A stretch of 64,000 nucleotides of DNA from Microbacterium endophyticum (GCF_011047135.1 NZ_CP049255.1:744001-808000), one strand, 5' to 3'. Positions 10,561 to 21,981 are shown, counted from the stretch's first letter. Numbers and translations are program-made. The notes: generated by a model from the sequence alone, not told the origin.

Positions 10561-11985
10561 ATGAGTGAACGCGAGTATGACCTGATCGTGATCGGAGCCG
10601 GCCCCGTCGGCGAGAACGTTGCCGACCGAGCGCATCAGCGCGGGTTGTCAGCCGTGATTGTTGAAAGCGAACTGGTCGGCGGCGAATGCTCCTACTGGGC
10701 GTGCATGCCCTCGAAGGCACTGCTTCGAAGCGGCGCCGCACTTCGGGCCGCGCGCGCTGTCGACGGCGCGAAGCAGGCGGTGACCGGCGACCTCGACATC
10801 GCGGGCGTTCTGCGTCGCCGTGACACGATGACGCACGAATGGAATGACTCCTCGCAGGTCGAATGGCTGCAATCAGCGGGGATCGATCTCGTACGTGGTC
10901 ACGGGCGCATCGTGGACGAACGCCGCATCGAGGTGACAGCCGATGACGGCACGGTCACGCCGCTCGTCGCGCGTCACGCCGTCGTCGTATCGACTGGTTC
11001 TGCGGCGCTTCTGCCCGATATTCCCGGCCTTGCCGACATCAAGCCATGGACGAGCCGGGATGCCACATCGGTCCGCCGAGTTCCCGAGTCTCTCGCGATC
11101 GTCGGCGGCGGCGTTGTCGCCGCCGAAATGGCCACGGCCTACTCCGAATTCGGCACGAAAGTCACGATGGTGATTCGAGGCGGTCTGCTCTCCGGCATGG
11201 AACCTTTCGCCGGCGAACTTGTCGCCGAGTCACTCCGCGAATCGGGCGTTGTCATTCACACAGGTGTCAGCCCGGAACGTGCCGAGCGCGTCGACGGCAC
11301 CGCCGTGTTGCATCTCACTGATGGCACGACCGTCACCGCAGACGAGGTACTCGTCGCGACCGGCCGCACGCCTCGCACCACCGATCTCGGGCTCGAAAAC
11401 ATCGATCTCGAACCCGGCAGCTGGCTCAGCGTCGACGACACGATGCTCGTTGCCGGAACGAATTGGCTGTACGGCGTGGGCGACGTCAACCATCGTGCGC
11501 TTCTGACTCACCAGGGCAAGTACCAGGCCCGTGCCGCGGGCGGCGTCATCGCCGCGCGGGCCCAGGGCTCCGCCGTGGACGATGCACCCTGGGGCGCCCA
11601 TGTGGCAACGGCCGATCATGCTTCCGTTCCGCAGGTGACCTTCACCGACCCCGAGGCGGCGTCGGTCGGACTCACAGAGAAGGCTGCTCGCGCGGCTGGG
11701 TATAGCATCCGGGTCATTGACTATGACCTCGCTTGGATTGCGGGTTCGAGCACCTTCGCTGACGACTACAAAGGCTTCTCGCGCGCGATCATCGATGAAG
11801 ACCGAGGCGTGCTCATCGGCGCGACGTTTGTCGGCCCCGAGGTCGCGGAACTCTTACACTCAGCGACAATCGCGATTGTCGGCGAGGTGCCCCTGGCCAG
11901 GCTCTGGCACGCCGTGCCGTCATACCCGACGGTGAGCGAAGTGTGGCTGCGCTGGCTCGAGGCCTACGGCCGCCCCGCCCAATAG
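10561..11985 (+). CDS. FAD/NAD(P)-dependent pyridine nucleotide-disulfide oxidoreductase
   Basis: Class I flavin disulfide reductase (474 aa) related to dihydrolipoyl dehydrogenase and mercuric reductase. FAD-binding GAGPVGENVAD near the N-terminus; redox-active disulfide C43-x4-C48 in the motif GGECSYWACMPSK; NAD(P)-binding segment VGGGVVAAEMA; dimerisation domain at the C-terminus. The CSYWAC spacing matches the family, although the sequence differs from the usual CLNVGC, so the substrate is probably not lipoamide. It stands alone and does not neighbour any 2-oxoacid dehydrogenase gene. The start is read leaderless. Confidence 0.88.
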   Translation: MSEREYDLIVIGAGPVGENVADRAHQRGLSAVIVESELVGGECSYWACMPSKALLRSGAALRAARAVDGAKQAVTGDLDIAGVLRRRDTMTHEWNDSSQVEWLQSAGIDLVRGHGRIVDERRIEVTADDGTVTPLVARHAVVVSTGSAALLPDIPGLADIKPWTSRDATSVRRVPESLAIVGGGVVAAEMATAYSEFGTKVTMVIRGGLLSGMEPFAGELVAESLRESGVVIHTGVSPERAERVDGTAVLHLTDGTTVTADEVLVATGRTPRTTDLGLENIDLEPGSWLSVDDTMLVAGTNWLYGVGDVNHRALLTHQGKYQARAAGGVIAARAQGSAVDDAPWGAHVATADHASVPQVTFTDPEAASVGLTEKAARAAGYSIRVIDYDLAWIAGSSTFADDYKGFSRAIIDEDRGVLIGATFVGPEVAELLHSATIAIVGEVPLARLWHAVPSYPTVSEVWLRWLEAYGRPAQ

Positions 11986-11993
11986 CCCCCGCA

Positions 11994-12025
11994 GCATTCC
12001 CGCATTCCCGCATTCCCGCATTCCC
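11994..12025. repeat. Tandem repeat, GCATTCCC x4
   Basis: Four perfect copies of an 8-bp unit directly after the oxidoreductase stop codon and 11 bases before a long inverted repeat. Confidence 0.9.
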
Positions 12026-12036
12026 GCCCCCACCCT

Positions 12037-12092
12037 GCATGTCTCACTTATTCAGCTTTTCGCCGCGCAAAACCTGAATAAGTGAGACATGC
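12037..12092. repeat. Inverted repeat family C
   Basis: Perfect 19-bp arms (12037-12055 and 12074-12092; left arm GCATGTCTCACTTATTCAG) around an 18-bp spacer. Inside the spacer a further TTTT/AAAA pair extends the stem past one mismatch, leaving an 8-base loop. It lies between the convergent oxidoreductase and purH, so it may also stop transcription, but it is not a GC-rich stem with a T-tract. Confidence 0.85.
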
Positions 12093-12121
12093 GGAACGGG
12101 AAAAAGCGGCCGGGGGGGCGA

Positions 12122-13729
12122 TCAGTGGTAGAAGTGACGCTCGCCGGTGAAGAACATGGTCACGCCGGCGGCGCGGGCAGCTTCGATAACCTCGGAGTCG
12201 CGCACCGAACCGCCGGGCTGAATGATCGCCGATACTCCCGCGTCGATCAGCACCTGAGGGCCATCGGCGAAGGGGAAGAACGCATCGGATGCCACAACCG
12301 AGCCTCTCGCGCGGTCCCCTGCTCGTTCGACAGCAAGTCGGCACGAGTCAACGCGGTTGACCTGTCCCATACCGATGCCCACTGTGGCTGAGCCTTGGGC
12401 GAGCACGATTGCGTTGGACTTCACGGCGCGGCACGTCTTCCACGCGAAGATGAGGTTCGTCATCTCGTCGTCGGCGGGGCGTTCCCCAGAAACCAGCTCC
12501 CAGTCCTTCGCGACTGACTCGATGTCGTCCGGAAAGCGGTCGGCGTCCTGCAGCAACAGTCCACCCGACACGAGGCGGACGTCCATTGGCTCCTGCCGCC
12601 AATCGGTCGGCAACTGCAAGACCCGCAGGTTCTTCTTCAGCTTGAAGACCTCGAGCGCTTCGGGCTCGAAGTCGGGGGCAACGATCACCTCGGTGAAGAT
12701 GTCGCGCAGGTTCTCAGCCATTTTCAGCGTGACGGTGCGGTTCGCCGCGATCACGCCGCCGAACGCCGACACCGGGTCGCACTCGTGAGCACGCAAGTGA
12801 GCACTCGCGATCGGGTCGAGCGCGTTGGGTGCGGCAACGGCGATCCCACACGGGTTCGCATGCTTGATGATGGCGACCGCCGGTTTGATGAGGTCAAACG
12901 CGGCGCGAAGCGCGGCATCCGCGTCCACATAGTTGTTGTACGACATCTCCTTGCCCTGCAGCTGCGTGGCCTGCGCGATGCCGTGGCCACCGGTGCGGGT
13001 ATAGATCGCCGCGCGCTGGTGCGAATTCTCGCCGTAGCGCAAGGTCTCCATACGCTCGGCGCGAATCGTGAGGTGGGTCGGCAGCTCGGTGTCAGTGGCG
13101 ATGGTGCCTTCGGCAAACCACGTGGCAACGGCCCGGTCGTACCCCGCGGTGTGGTCGAAGGCGCGTGCTGCGAGTTCGCGGCGCTGAGCGAGAGAAGTGC
13201 CGCCGTTGCCTGCTGCAGCGATGATGGCGGGGTATGACGCGGGTGAGACAACGATCGCAACGTTTGCGAAGTTCTTCGCCGACGCGCGCACCATCGCGGG
13301 GCCTCCGATGTCGATTTGCTCGACGACATCGTCGCCGACGGCCCCAGAAGAAACCGTCTCGACGAACGGGTAGAGATTGACCACAACGAGTTCGAACGCC
13401 TCGATACCGAGCTCCGCGAGCTGACGCTCATGGTCTTCAAGGCGAAGGTCGGCGAGGAGCCCAGCGTGAACGCTCGGGTGCAGCGTCTTCACGCGGCCAT
13501 CGAGCGACTCGGGAAAACCCGTGACAGCCGAGACATCCGTCACCGAAAAACCAGCGTCGCGGATCGTGCTGGCGGTCGAACCGGTGGACACGATCTCGAC
13601 GCCCGCCGCGGCAAGTGCGCTCGCAAGCGGGATGAGGTCGGTCTTGTCGCTAACCGAGACAAGTGCGCGGCGCACCGGCACGAGGTCGCGTTCGCGGTAC
13701 AGGGACGGGTCGTGAGCGGGGCCTGCCAT
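12122..13729 (-). CDS. purH: Bifunctional AICAR formyltransferase / IMP cyclohydrolase
   Basis: Last two steps of IMP synthesis: formylation of AICAR with 10-formyl-THF, then ring closure. At 535 aa it is full-length. The N-terminal MGS-type cyclohydrolase domain starts at [13 protein letters not shown]; the transformylase domain contains the conserved K-H pair in [11 protein letters not shown] and the family's typical end TGERHFYH. A strong GGAGGAG lies before the ATG. It follows purN by 20 bases in one transcription unit. The N-terminus could start a few codons later. Confidence 0.97.
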   Translation of the reverse strand: MAGPAHDPSLYRERDLVPVRRALVSVSDKTDLIPLASALAAAGVEIVSTGSTASTIRDAGFSVTDVSAVTGFPESLDGRVKTLHPSVHAGLLADLRLEDHERQLAELGIEAFELVVVNLYPFVETVSSGAVGDDVVEQIDIGGPAMVRASAKNFANVAIVVSPASYPAIIAAAGNGGTSLAQRRELAARAFDHTAGYDRAVATWFAEGTIATDTELPTHLTIRAERMETLRYGENSHQRAAIYTRTGGHGIAQATQLQGKEMSYNNYVDADAALRAAFDLIKPAVAIIKHANPCGIAVAAPNALDPIASAHLRAHECDPVSAFGGVIAANRTVTLKMAENLRDIFTEVIVAPDFEPEALEVFKLKKNLRVLQLPTDWRQEPMDVRLVSGGLLLQDADRFPDDIESVAKDWELVSGERPADDEMTNLIFAWKTCRAVKSNAIVLAQGSATVGIGMGQVNRVDSCRLAVERAGDRARGSVVASDAFFPFADGPQVLIDAGVSAIIQPGGSVRDSEVIEAARAAGVTMFFTGERHFYH

Positions 13730-13749
13730 GGGTCTCCTCCGTTGGTGGA

Positions 13750-14343
13750 TCAGGAAGCGGATGCCGCGGTGAGTACGAGCTCGCCGGTAGCGATGCGGCG
13801 CACGATGTCGATCAAAAGGCGCCTTTCGACGGGCTTGATGCGCTCGTGCAGTGAGTGTTCCGTGTCGTCGGGCTCGATCGCGACGCGCTCTTGCGCGAGG
13901 ATCGGACCGCTATCGACACCGCTGTCGACGACGATAACGCTGGCACCGGTCTCGGTAGCGCCAGCGTCGAGTGCGTGCCGCACACCGTGGGCGCCGGGGA
14001 ACTCCGGCAGATACGCGGGGTGAGTGTTGATAATGCGAGGAGTCCAGGCATCGACAACGCCAGCAGGAAGAAGCCGCATGAGTCCACTCAGAACCACCAG
14101 GTCGGGCTGCCAGACGTTCAGCTGTGCGGCAAGCTCTTCGCCCCACGCGTCGCGTTCCGAGGCACCACGCCACGGAACAACAAAACTCGGGATGCCGAAC
14201 TCTTCGGCGTGAGCGAGACCATCGGCCTCACGGTCGGCCCCAATCGCAACGACTCGCGCGGGAAAATCGGGGTGTGCTGCCGCTTCCAGCAGGGCCCTCA
14301 TGTTGGAGCCGGCGCCGGAGAGAAGAACCGCGACTCTGAGCAC
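13750..14343 (-). CDS. purN: Phosphoribosylglycinamide formyltransferase
   Basis: Transfers formyl from 10-formyl-THF to GAR, step 3 of purine synthesis. At 197 aa, the catalytic triad N106, H108 ([16 protein letters not shown]) and D144 falls at the same numbers as in the E. coli enzyme. GAR-binding [10 protein letters not shown] is at 12-21. The start is GTG, six bases after a TAGACT box, so it may have its own leaderless promoter inside the end of the upstream gene. It is followed by purH. Confidence 0.96.
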   Translation of the reverse strand: MLRVAVLLSGAGSNMRALLEAAAHPDFPARVVAIGADREADGLAHAEEFGIPSFVVPWRGASERDAWGEELAAQLNVWQPDLVVLSGLMRLLPAGVVDAWTPRIINTHPAYLPEFPGAHGVRHALDAGATETGASVIVVDSGVDSGPILAQERVAIEPDDTEHSLHERIKPVERRLLIDIVRRIATGELVLTAASAS

Positions 14344-14347
14344 CCGG

Positions 14348-15769
14348 TTAGTCTAGCGGCGACAGCGGCTTGGTCTCGTCGGCGTCACGCGGCGGAGAGT
14401 CTGCGGCATCCTGATCGCTCTCAGCGACCGACTCGGCTCGAGCACTGTCTGGAGTGAACGTCGCGCCGTCGAACGGCACGTTGTCGCGCCAGAACGGCGC
14501 CACCTCGGCCGGACGCTCCGGCCACTGCGCATCATCAGCGTCGGGAATCGAACGCACACGGCTACGCGGGCGGGGCGAGAGCAACAGGATGCCGCATCCC
14601 AGCGCCACTTCGACGCCCACGGCAACGGCAATCGCCCCCGGCGCGGGGCCCACCTCGACCAAGCGGCCGGGACCCAGGGCTCCCGAGGCGAGCGTGGCGC
14701 CGAGCGCGATCACCGAGGCTGAGAGCACGGTGATCGCGGCCGTCAGTGCGAGCATCGGTCCGACCGGCTCGCTTGTGGCGTTCGGAGTTGCCGCGACGAC
14801 CCGTGAACGCACAGCCCACCCGGCGAACGCACCGACTGCGACCGGGAGGAGTGCGAGCAAGAGCAGCCACGAGGAGCTGGTCTCCGGAAGGAGTCCCAGC
14901 ACCGGGATGCCGGGCACGGCTCCGAGTTGTGTGCCTGCGGGCGACACTGCGGTGCCGGTGCCCACGGCAAAGCCCGGCCCGGCAACAAATGCGAGAGCCC
15001 AGATCACGAGTGTCGGCAGGTAGGCAAGCTGAGCGAGCGCGAAGATAACCGCGCCGATCGCATCGAAGTTACCGGCTTGGTAGAGCGAGAGCATCTCTGA
15101 GCCGCGCACGATGACCGCAACGACGAGCGCCGTGGCGCCAAGGCCGATGAGGCCCATCACGACGATGGCGGTGCCGCGCGCGGCGAGCCCCGGAACCAGC
15201 GACCAGATGCCGGGAAAAGCTTCGACGCGCTCGCGCGCCCGGTCGATGATTCCCGCGTCGTAGTCGGTCCAGCCGGCAACGAGCGCGCCGAGTAAGGAGG
15301 GAACCAGATAGAACAGGGCAGGAAACCCGATGGCGGGCCAGAGGCCGACGCTGATGATCGATGTCGTCGAAGTGAGCGCGATTCCCGCGGCAAGCGCCGC
15401 GAAAACGAGGGCTCCCACGACCACGCCGGTAACCGATGCGCCAGCGCGCGCTGCACGACGGCCTGAGCGAGCGGCGAAGATCGCCGTGAACACGCCGAAT
15501 GCGAGCGGCGCCAGGCTGATTGTGAACGAGGCCGCGTCCGTGGGGATTCCCGTGGCGGCCAAGTATGTGTCCGGCAGAGTAATGGCGAGCGGCACTGCGT
15601 GCCCGAGCTGCCAGACGCTGGCCGCCGCCGGCCAGAGCGATCCCCAGTCGGGATCACCTATTCCGAAGACCCAAAGCAGTGTCAATGGAGCAAGAATGAC
15701 AGTTATGCCAACGGCCGCCGCGACGAGTGCGTCGACGGCGGCGAGAAGGGCGACAAGAAGGCGGTACAT
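14348..15769 (-). CDS. DUF6350 family polytopic membrane protein
   Basis: 473 aa with about ten hydrophobic segments and an acidic, charged C-terminal tail (about 415-473). It matches the DUF6350 / PerM-like membrane proteins that are regularly encoded just before purN in actinobacteria; biochemical function is unknown. Its stop is four bases from the purN start, indicating co-transcription, but a -10-like box for purN overlaps its last codons. Confidence 0.78.
   Translation of the reverse strand: MYRLLVALLAAVDALVAAAVGITVILAPLTLLWVFGIGDPDWGSLWPAAASVWQLGHAVPLAITLPDTYLAATGIPTDAASFTISLAPLAFGVFTAIFAARSGRRAARAGASVTGVVVGALVFAALAAGIALTSTTSIISVGLWPAIGFPALFYLVPSLLGALVAGWTDYDAGIIDRARERVEAFPGIWSLVPGLAARGTAIVVMGLIGLGATALVVAVIVRGSEMLSLYQAGNFDAIGAVIFALAQLAYLPTLVIWALAFVAGPGFAVGTGTAVSPAGTQLGAVPGIPVLGLLPETSSSWLLLLALLPVAVGAFAGWAVRSRVVAATPNATSEPVGPMLALTAAITVLSASVIALGATLASGALGPGRLVEVGPAPGAIAVAVGVEVALGCGILLLSPRPRSRVRSIPDADDAQWPERPAEVAPFWRDNVPFDGATFTPDSARAESVAESDQDAADSPPRDADETKPLSPLD
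14350..14355 (-). promoter_or_regulatory. -10 element of a leaderless promoter (purN)
   Basis: TAGACT on the minus strand, then six bases, then GTG at 14343. It overlaps the stop codon of the DUF6350 gene. Confidence 0.5.
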
Positions 15770-15846
15770 ATGCCTGATCGACCCTACCTACGCAAGACGG
15801 CGAGACTTGCTCGCCGCACCGAGAACTCGGTGCGGCTCACGGCAAA

Positions 15847-16287
15847 TCAGGAGTCGAAGGGCTCGAGCACGAAGATGGCAATCTCGCGCTCGGTCTTCTT
15901 CTGGTACTCGTTGTAGTCAGGCCATACGGCGACGGCACGCTCCCACCAGAGTGCTCGCTCGTCGCCGGACAATTCGCGAGCCATATAGTCGCGTGTGACA
16001 GCGCCGTCTTGGAGCTCGACGTGGGCATGCTTCACAACGTTCCAGTACCAGGCCGGAGCTTCCGGGGCGCCACCTTTAGATGCGACAACGAGGTACTTGC
16101 CCTCGTGCTCGACGCGCATCAGGGCCGTCTTTCGCAGACCCCCGGACTTCGCACCGACGCTTGTCAGCACGATGATCGGCACGCCGCGCAATTCGTTCGC
16201 TTCGGCACCGTTCGAGGCTTCGTACTGCTCGGCCTGCGTGCGGGCCCACTCGGATGTACTCGGCTTGTATTCCCCTGTCAGCGGCAT
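15847..16287 (-). CDS. Deazaflavin (F420)-dependent nitroreductase-family protein
   Basis: 146-aa split-barrel protein of the DDN/DUF385 family, recognised by [29 protein letters not shown] and [19 protein letters not shown], where the Lys/Arg-rich strand binds the F420 phosphates in characterised members. It probably reduces quinones or nitro-compounds with F420H2; the substrate is unknown. It has a leaderless start: TAGGCT, six bases, ATG. A second family member is at 38555-39016. Confidence 0.85.
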   Translation of the reverse strand: MPLTGEYKPSTSEWARTQAEQYEASNGAEANELRGVPIIVLTSVGAKSGGLRKTALMRVEHEGKYLVVASKGGAPEAPAWYWNVVKHAHVELQDGAVTRDYMARELSGDERALWWERAVAVWPDYNEYQKKTEREIAIFVLEPFDS

Positions 16288-16293
16288 ACCCTC

Positions 16294-16299
16294 AGCCTA
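16294..16299 (-). promoter_or_regulatory. -10 element of a leaderless promoter (DDN-family gene)
   Basis: TAGGCT, then six bases, then ATG at 16287. Confidence 0.55.
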
Positions 16300-16341
16300 A
16301 ACCCGCTGCCCTCACATGGTCCTCATCACGCGACCCCTCCG

Positions 16342-16409
16342 CGAGGGGGCGCAACACGCCGCATAAGCACCCGGCGCCGGGCATCTTTGCGGCGTGTTGC
16401 GTCCCCTCG
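16342..16409. repeat. Inverted repeat family B, copy 1
   Basis: 22-bp arms (16342-16363 and 16388-16409, one mismatch) with the shared core CGCAACACGCCGCA, separated by 24 bases. It is the same element, with the same spacer length, as at 43193-43260. It sits between the start of the DDN-family gene and the end of sucD. Confidence 0.88.
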
Positions 16410-16437
16410 GCAGTGGTTCAGAGCGGGGTCAAAAAGA

Positions 16438-16473
16438 GAGAGGGGCGGATGCCACGTGGCATCCGCCCCTCTC
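16438..16473 (-). terminator. Terminator of the sucCD operon
   Basis: 36-bp perfect palindrome centred on CACGTG, followed on the minus strand by TCTCTTTTTG. It shares a 32-bp core with the palindrome at 1604-1651. Confidence 0.82.
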
Positions 16474-16485
16474 GGGTGCAGCTTG

Positions 16486-17388
<903 letters not shown>

Positions 17389-17417
17389 TTCTACTGTTCC
17401 TTATCCGGGTGCGGCGA

Positions 17418-18581
17418 TCAGACGGCGGCGAGCTCGGCAGCCTTGTCGGCTCCCGAGTCCATCGTGTCGGCGAGCGTCACGAGCGGGTGGTTGTAGTCGC
17501 GCAGAATCGCGCGGCCTTCGTCGACGCGGTTTCCGTCGAGGCGCACGATGAGGGGCTTGGATGCCGCATCCCCCAGCGTTTCGAGCGCACCCTTGATGCC
17601 GTTGGCCACTGCGTCACACGCCGTGATACCACCGAAGACGTTGACGAAAACGCTCTTGACCTGAGGGTCACCGAGGATGACGTCAAGGCCTGCAGCCATG
17701 ACCTCGGCGGATGCTCCGCCACCGATGTCGAGGAAGTTGGCGGGCTTTACGCCACCGTGTGCCTCGCCGGCGTATGCGACGACGTCAAGGGTAGACATGA
17801 CGAGGCCTGCACCGTTTCCGATGATTCCGACTTCACCGTCGAGCTTGACGTAGTTGAGGTCGTGCTCCTTGGCCTTCGCCTCGAGCGGGTCGGCGGCATC
17901 TTTGTCTTCGAGCGCTTCGTGCTCGGGGTGGCGGAATGCCGCGTTCTCATCGATCGACACCTTGCCATCGAGGGCGATGATGTCGCCTTCAACGGTCTGG
18001 ACGAGCGGGTTTACCTCAACGAGGGTGGCGTCTTCGCCCTTGTATACGTCGTACAGCTTGACGAAAACGGGTGCGACCTTCGCTGCGAGCTCGTCATCGA
18101 ATCCGCCGGCTTTGGCGATTTCGAGCGCTTTCGCTTCGTCGATGCCGACCAAGGGGTCGACTTCGATGCGAGCGAGAGCTTCGGGCTTTTCGACAGCGAG
18201 CTGCTCAATCTCCATTCCGCCCTCGACGCTCGCAAGCGACAGGTAGGAACGGTTGGCCCGGTCAAGCAGCACCGAGAAGTAGAACTCTTTCTCGATGCGT
18301 GCACCACCGGCGACCATCACTCGCTTGACGATGTGGCCTTTAATGTCGAGGCCGAGGATGGCTTTCGCCGCCTCATATGCCTCATCTGGGTTCTTGGCGA
18401 CCTTTACGCCGCCGGCTTTTCCACGGCCACCGGTTTTCACCTGAGCCTTCACGACGACGACGCCACCGAGCTTTTCGGCGGCAGCTCTCACGTCCTCGGG
18501 GGTGTCGGCGATGATGCCGGGGAGAACCGGCACCTCGTATTTTTCAAAAAGGTCTCGTGCCTGGTACTCGTACAGATCCAC
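17418..18581 (-). CDS. sucC: Succinyl-CoA synthetase subunit beta
   Basis: ATP-grasp subunit (387 aa) of succinyl-CoA ligase, starting [12 protein letters not shown] like all family members. The start is GTG at 18581 with GAAGGA upstream; an upstream in-frame ATG at 18695 would add 38 residues with no family support and would run through the putative operator. ATP-binding and Mg-binding segments are intact ([24 protein letters not shown]). It is first in the sucCD operon. Confidence 0.96.
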   Translation of the reverse strand: MDLYEYQARDLFEKYEVPVLPGIIADTPEDVRAAAEKLGGVVVVKAQVKTGGRGKAGGVKVAKNPDEAYEAAKAILGLDIKGHIVKRVMVAGGARIEKEFYFSVLLDRANRSYLSLASVEGGMEIEQLAVEKPEALARIEVDPLVGIDEAKALEIAKAGGFDDELAAKVAPVFVKLYDVYKGEDATLVEVNPLVQTVEGDIIALDGKVSIDENAAFRHPEHEALEDKDAADPLEAKAKEHDLNYVKLDGEVGIIGNGAGLVMSTLDVVAYAGEAHGGVKPANFLDIGGGASAEVMAAGLDVILGDPQVKSVFVNVFGGITACDAVANGIKGALETLGDAASKPLIVRLDGNRVDEGRAILRDYNHPLVTLADTMDSGADKAAELAAV

Positions 18582-18623
18582 GTGCAATCCTTCGCTGGGC
18601 GAACGGGATGGAGAGACGTTCAA

Positions 18624-18641
18624 CGTCTTGACGTCGAGATA
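18624..18641. promoter_or_regulatory. Putative TCA-cycle operator upstream of sucCD
   Basis: TCTTGACGTCGAGATA (18626-18641) is identical over 16 bases to the reverse complement of the site before icd (3937-3954). It lies 43-60 bases upstream of the sucC start. Confidence 0.65.
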
Positions 18642-18717
18642 TTTTCGACCGTGAATCAGCCTACTACCGGAGTTCGACGCATCCTGACACCGCACACAGG
18701 TCTAGGCTGCTGTCGTC

Positions 18718-19383
18718 ATGAGCGAGAACCTTCCATCGTCCCCCGCGCGCACCGATGTCGTTGCCGCAGCCCTTGCGTTATTCGCAGAGCGCGGGTTCGA
18801 AGCCACTTCGGTTGATCAGATTGCGCAATCGGCCGGTATTTCACGCTCCACATTTTTCCGCCAGTTCGGCGGAAAAGACGACGTCATATTCGCCGACCAC
18901 GAGGTACTGCTCACGCAGTTGCGCGAATTTCTCGACTCTCCGCACGAGAATCCGTGGCTCGCGGTGTGTGACGCATGCCTTCACGTCTTCGAGAATTTTG
19001 CGGCGGCTCCGGAGCTTGCTCGCCGCCGCTACGCGGTGGTGCGGGGCGTTCCGTCGCTGCGAGATCGCGAGATCACGACGGTATTCCGGTACGAACGCCT
19101 CTTCGACGAGTACCTCAGGCGCGCGCTTCCCGGGCTCGACCCGCTCGACTCGGTGAGCTTTGCTGCAGCAGTTACCGCCGTTCACAATCACGTCCTCCGC
19201 CGCTTGCTTCGAGGTGAGGATGCCTCGGCAACGGCTCTTCGCGGGGCACTTGCCACAACGAGGGAAAGGTTTGGGGTGGAAGAATCTGCTGCTCTCCCCC
19301 GGGATGTCGTCGTCGCGGTATTCCCCCGTTCTATCCCGAAAGCAGAACTCGCCCGCCAATTGCGCGCAAAGCTCGACGACTAG
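18718..19383 (+). CDS. TetR family transcriptional regulator
   Basis: 221 aa. N-terminal TetR helix-turn-helix at about 10-60 (VVAAALALFAERGFEATSVDQIAQSAGISRSTFFRQFGGKDD in the family pattern), then a helical ligand domain. It is divergent from sucCD and upstream of an acyl-CoA dehydrogenase in the same direction, so it may control that gene and respond to an acyl-CoA, but this is inference. A TAGGCT box ends nine bases before the ATG; no ribosome binding site is seen. Confidence 0.88.
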   Translation: MSENLPSSPARTDVVAAALALFAERGFEATSVDQIAQSAGISRSTFFRQFGGKDDVIFADHEVLLTQLREFLDSPHENPWLAVCDACLHVFENFAAAPELARRRYAVVRGVPSLRDREITTVFRYERLFDEYLRRALPGLDPLDSVSFAAAVTAVHNHVLRRLLRGEDASATALRGALATTRERFGVEESAALPRDVVVAVFPRSIPKAELARQLRAKLDD

Positions 19384-19471
19384 CGCGAAGCAACGCCTGG
19401 CACTGAGTTTCACCTGACTCGGCATTGCGGTTCGCTAGAGTGGGCCTACCCCACTCGCAACGGAGCGCCTC

Positions 19472-20707
19472 ATGAGTACTTTCACGCCTCACCCCGGCCA
19501 GCGCGTTGAACGCTATGACGTCGATGCGCGGCTCGATACCGACTACTACGCTGTCTTCACCGACGTCGACGGCGAAGACCGTGCTGCATGGGATCGAGCG
19601 AAAACCTTCGCCGACGAGATCATTCCCGTTATCGGTGACTACTGGGATCGCGCCGAGTACAACGTCGCATTCGCACGCCGCCTCGGCGAACTCGACCTCT
19701 TCGCCGACGGTATCGTGCATGAGGGTCTCACGGAGCTCTCCCCGCTCGCGGCCGGTCTCGTCAATATGGAGGTCTCGCGCGGCGACGGCTCGATGGGCAC
19801 GATTGTTGCGGTACAGGGCGGTCTCGCGCTCCGCACGCTCGCGCTCTTTGGTAGCGCAGCCCAAAAAGCGCAGTACCTCACAGCGCTGTCGCGTGGCGAA
19901 GTACTCGGAGCTTTTGCCCTCACCGAACCCGACCACGGTTCAGATTCCGTCTCGCTCGAAAGCACTGCCACACGCCTTGGCGATGGTTCGTGGACGCTCA
20001 ACGGTGTCAAAAAGTGGATCGGCAACGGCGCATCGGGCGGCATAACTTTCGTCTGGGCCCGCGTCGACTCCGCCGGCTCCGACGACGACGGTTCGGTTCG
20101 TTGTTTCCTCGTGCCGCAAGAGACGCCCGGATACCTCGGCCGACCGATCCTCGGTAAGACATCTCTACGCGCCATTCACCAGGCGCACATCACGCTCACC
20201 GATGTACGCCTGCCAGCCGACGCCGTGCTGCCGGGGGCGAAGAGCTTCAAGGACGCCTCGCGGGTTCTGTATGCCACTCGCTCAGGAGTCGCGTGGTCGG
20301 CGCTCGGCCACGCGACCGCGTGCTACGAAGTCGCGCTCAGCTACGCCACCCAGCGCGTGCAATTCGGGAAACCCCTGGCGGCGTTTCAGATGGTGCAGGA
20401 ACGCCTCACACAGATGCTCGATGACCTGACGTCAATGCAGTTGTACTGTCGCCGACTCGCCGACCTGGAGGCATCCGGCGGTCTTCGCCCGACCCAAGCA
20501 TCGCTCGCGAAGTATCACAACACGCGCACGGCCCGCCGCGTCGCCGCGACGGCGCGGGATTTGCTCGGCGGCAATGGCATCTTGCTCGAGCACCGCATCG
20601 CTCGACACATGGCCGATATCGAGTCGATCCATACCTACGAGGGCACGGAGAGCGTGCAGGCCCTTCTTCTCGGGCGCGACATCACCGGCGTCGGAGCGTT
20701 CGCGTAG
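19472..20707 (+). CDS. Acyl-CoA dehydrogenase (glutaryl-CoA dehydrogenase-like)
   Basis: FAD-dependent alpha,beta-dehydrogenation of an acyl-CoA. At 411 aa it is full-length, with substrate/FAD loops LGAFALTEPDHGSDS and NGVKKWIGNGASG. The catalytic base is Glu390 in HTYEGTES, at the position used by the glutaryl-/isobutyryl-type enzymes. ACGGAG precedes the ATG. It is probably in a regulatory relationship with the TetR gene 88 bases upstream. The acyl chain specificity cannot be read from the sequence. Confidence 0.9.
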   Translation: MSTFTPHPGQRVERYDVDARLDTDYYAVFTDVDGEDRAAWDRAKTFADEIIPVIGDYWDRAEYNVAFARRLGELDLFADGIVHEGLTELSPLAAGLVNMEVSRGDGSMGTIVAVQGGLALRTLALFGSAAQKAQYLTALSRGEVLGAFALTEPDHGSDSVSLESTATRLGDGSWTLNGVKKWIGNGASGGITFVWARVDSAGSDDDGSVRCFLVPQETPGYLGRPILGKTSLRAIHQAHITLTDVRLPADAVLPGAKSFKDASRVLYATRSGVAWSALGHATACYEVALSYATQRVQFGKPLAAFQMVQERLTQMLDDLTSMQLYCRRLADLEASGGLRPTQASLAKYHNTRTARRVAATARDLLGGNGILLEHRIARHMADIESIHTYEGTESVQALLLGRDITGVGAFA

Positions 20708-20766
20708 CAGCGCCTACCCGAGTAGTTGAACGAACGCAAGAGTCGCAGATCTCGCCGTGAGCGAGC

Positions 20767-20772
20767 TACCTT
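20767..20772 (+). promoter_or_regulatory. -10 element of a leaderless promoter (AI-2E family gene)
   Basis: TACCTT, then six bases, then ATG at 20779. Confidence 0.55.
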
Positions 20773-20778
20773 CTTCTC

Positions 20779-21927
20779 ATGGGATTCTTCCGGCGCGACC
20801 ACACGTCAAAATCACCGTTGACGCCCGAGGTCGAAATCAGCGCTGACACGCCTCCGGTGTCACTGTGGGCAGACACATTTGGCAAGCTCGCCATCCGTGC
20901 CGTGCAGGTGATTGTCGTCTTGATCGTTGCCGCCGGAATCATCTACGGCATCCAGTCGCTCACTCTCGTGACGATCCCGCTCGTGCTCGCCCTCATCTTT
21001 GCATCGGCGTTCGCGCCGGTGATGAGCTGGATGCGCAAACACAGTGTGCCATCGCTTCTCGCGACAGCAATCACACTCATAACGATCGTCGTGATCCTCG
21101 GCGGGCTGACGTGGCTCGTTGTCTGGGCGGTGGAAAGTCAATGGGACGACCTGTATTCCCAGGCTCAGGCAGGAATACAGGAGCTGATCGCCTGGATCAA
21201 GACGCTGCCTATCGCACCCACATCGAGTCAGCTGAACGACTGGGGGAACACCCTCACTGACTTCTTCACGAGTGCCCAGTTCGGTTCCGGCGCGCTCGCT
21301 GGAGTGAGCGCGCTCGCAAACTTCGCGACTGGCTTCGTGTTGCTTATCGTCATCCTGTTCTTCTTTTTGAAAGATGGCCCACGCATGTGGGAATTCTTGC
21401 AGCGCCCGTTTCACGGAAAGCAAGAAGAGCGCACACAGCGCATCGGCGATAAGACGGTCACCGTGCTCGGCTCTTATGTGCGCGGCACGGCATCCGTTGC
21501 GTTCGTGGATGCCATCGGCATCCTGATCGGTCTTTTAATTCTGCAGGTGCCGCTGGCAGTACCACTGGCAGTACTCGTCTTCTTGCTCGCTTTCATCCCC
21601 ATCGTCGGCGCGACTCTCGCCGGTGCACTCGCCGCCCTCGTGGCCCTTGTCGCGAACGGCTGGGTCAACGCGCTGTTCGTCGTGGGAGTCGTCGTGCTGG
21701 TCAACCAGTTGGAGAGCAACTTCTTGCAGCCGGTACTGATGGGGCGCTCGATGAAGCTGCATTCGTTCGTTATCTTGATCGCTCTGACCGCGGGCACCGC
21801 GCTCGGAGGCATTGTCGGCGCCGTCTTGGCCGTGCCGATCACAGCCACCGTCTGGGGCATCATTCAGGTATGGGATGGCCCGAATCTGCCGGCACGCTGG
21901 GCACGACCGAAGACGCCCACGACGTAG
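20779..21927 (+). CDS. AI-2E family transporter
   Basis: 382-aa inner-membrane protein with about eight helices: pairs near residues 40-90, a soluble amphipathic region about 115-165, then the conserved C-terminal bundle with FFFLKDGPRMW and the LLAFIPIVGATLAG and NQLESNFLQPVLMGRSMKLH segments of the TqsA/YdiK family. Members export autoinducer-2 or act as Na+(Li+)/H+ antiporters; which applies here is unknown. Leaderless start. Confidence 0.9.
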   Translation: MGFFRRDHTSKSPLTPEVEISADTPPVSLWADTFGKLAIRAVQVIVVLIVAAGIIYGIQSLTLVTIPLVLALIFASAFAPVMSWMRKHSVPSLLATAITLITIVVILGGLTWLVVWAVESQWDDLYSQAQAGIQELIAWIKTLPIAPTSSQLNDWGNTLTDFFTSAQFGSGALAGVSALANFATGFVLLIVILFFFLKDGPRMWEFLQRPFHGKQEERTQRIGDKTVTVLGSYVRGTASVAFVDAIGILIGLLILQVPLAVPLAVLVFLLAFIPIVGATLAGALAALVALVANGWVNALFVVGVVVLVNQLESNFLQPVLMGRSMKLHSFVILIALTAGTALGGIVGAVLAVPITATVWGIIQVWDGPNLPARWARPKTPTT

Positions 21928-21981
21928 CAGCTGTGGCGTGGCCCTCTTGTGCGAGACGCACGATGGGGGCACGTTAGGAGC

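Noticed and set aside
17409..18815. 468-codon plus-strand frame over sucC
   Set aside because: Antisense of a complete SucC and the divergent promoter region.
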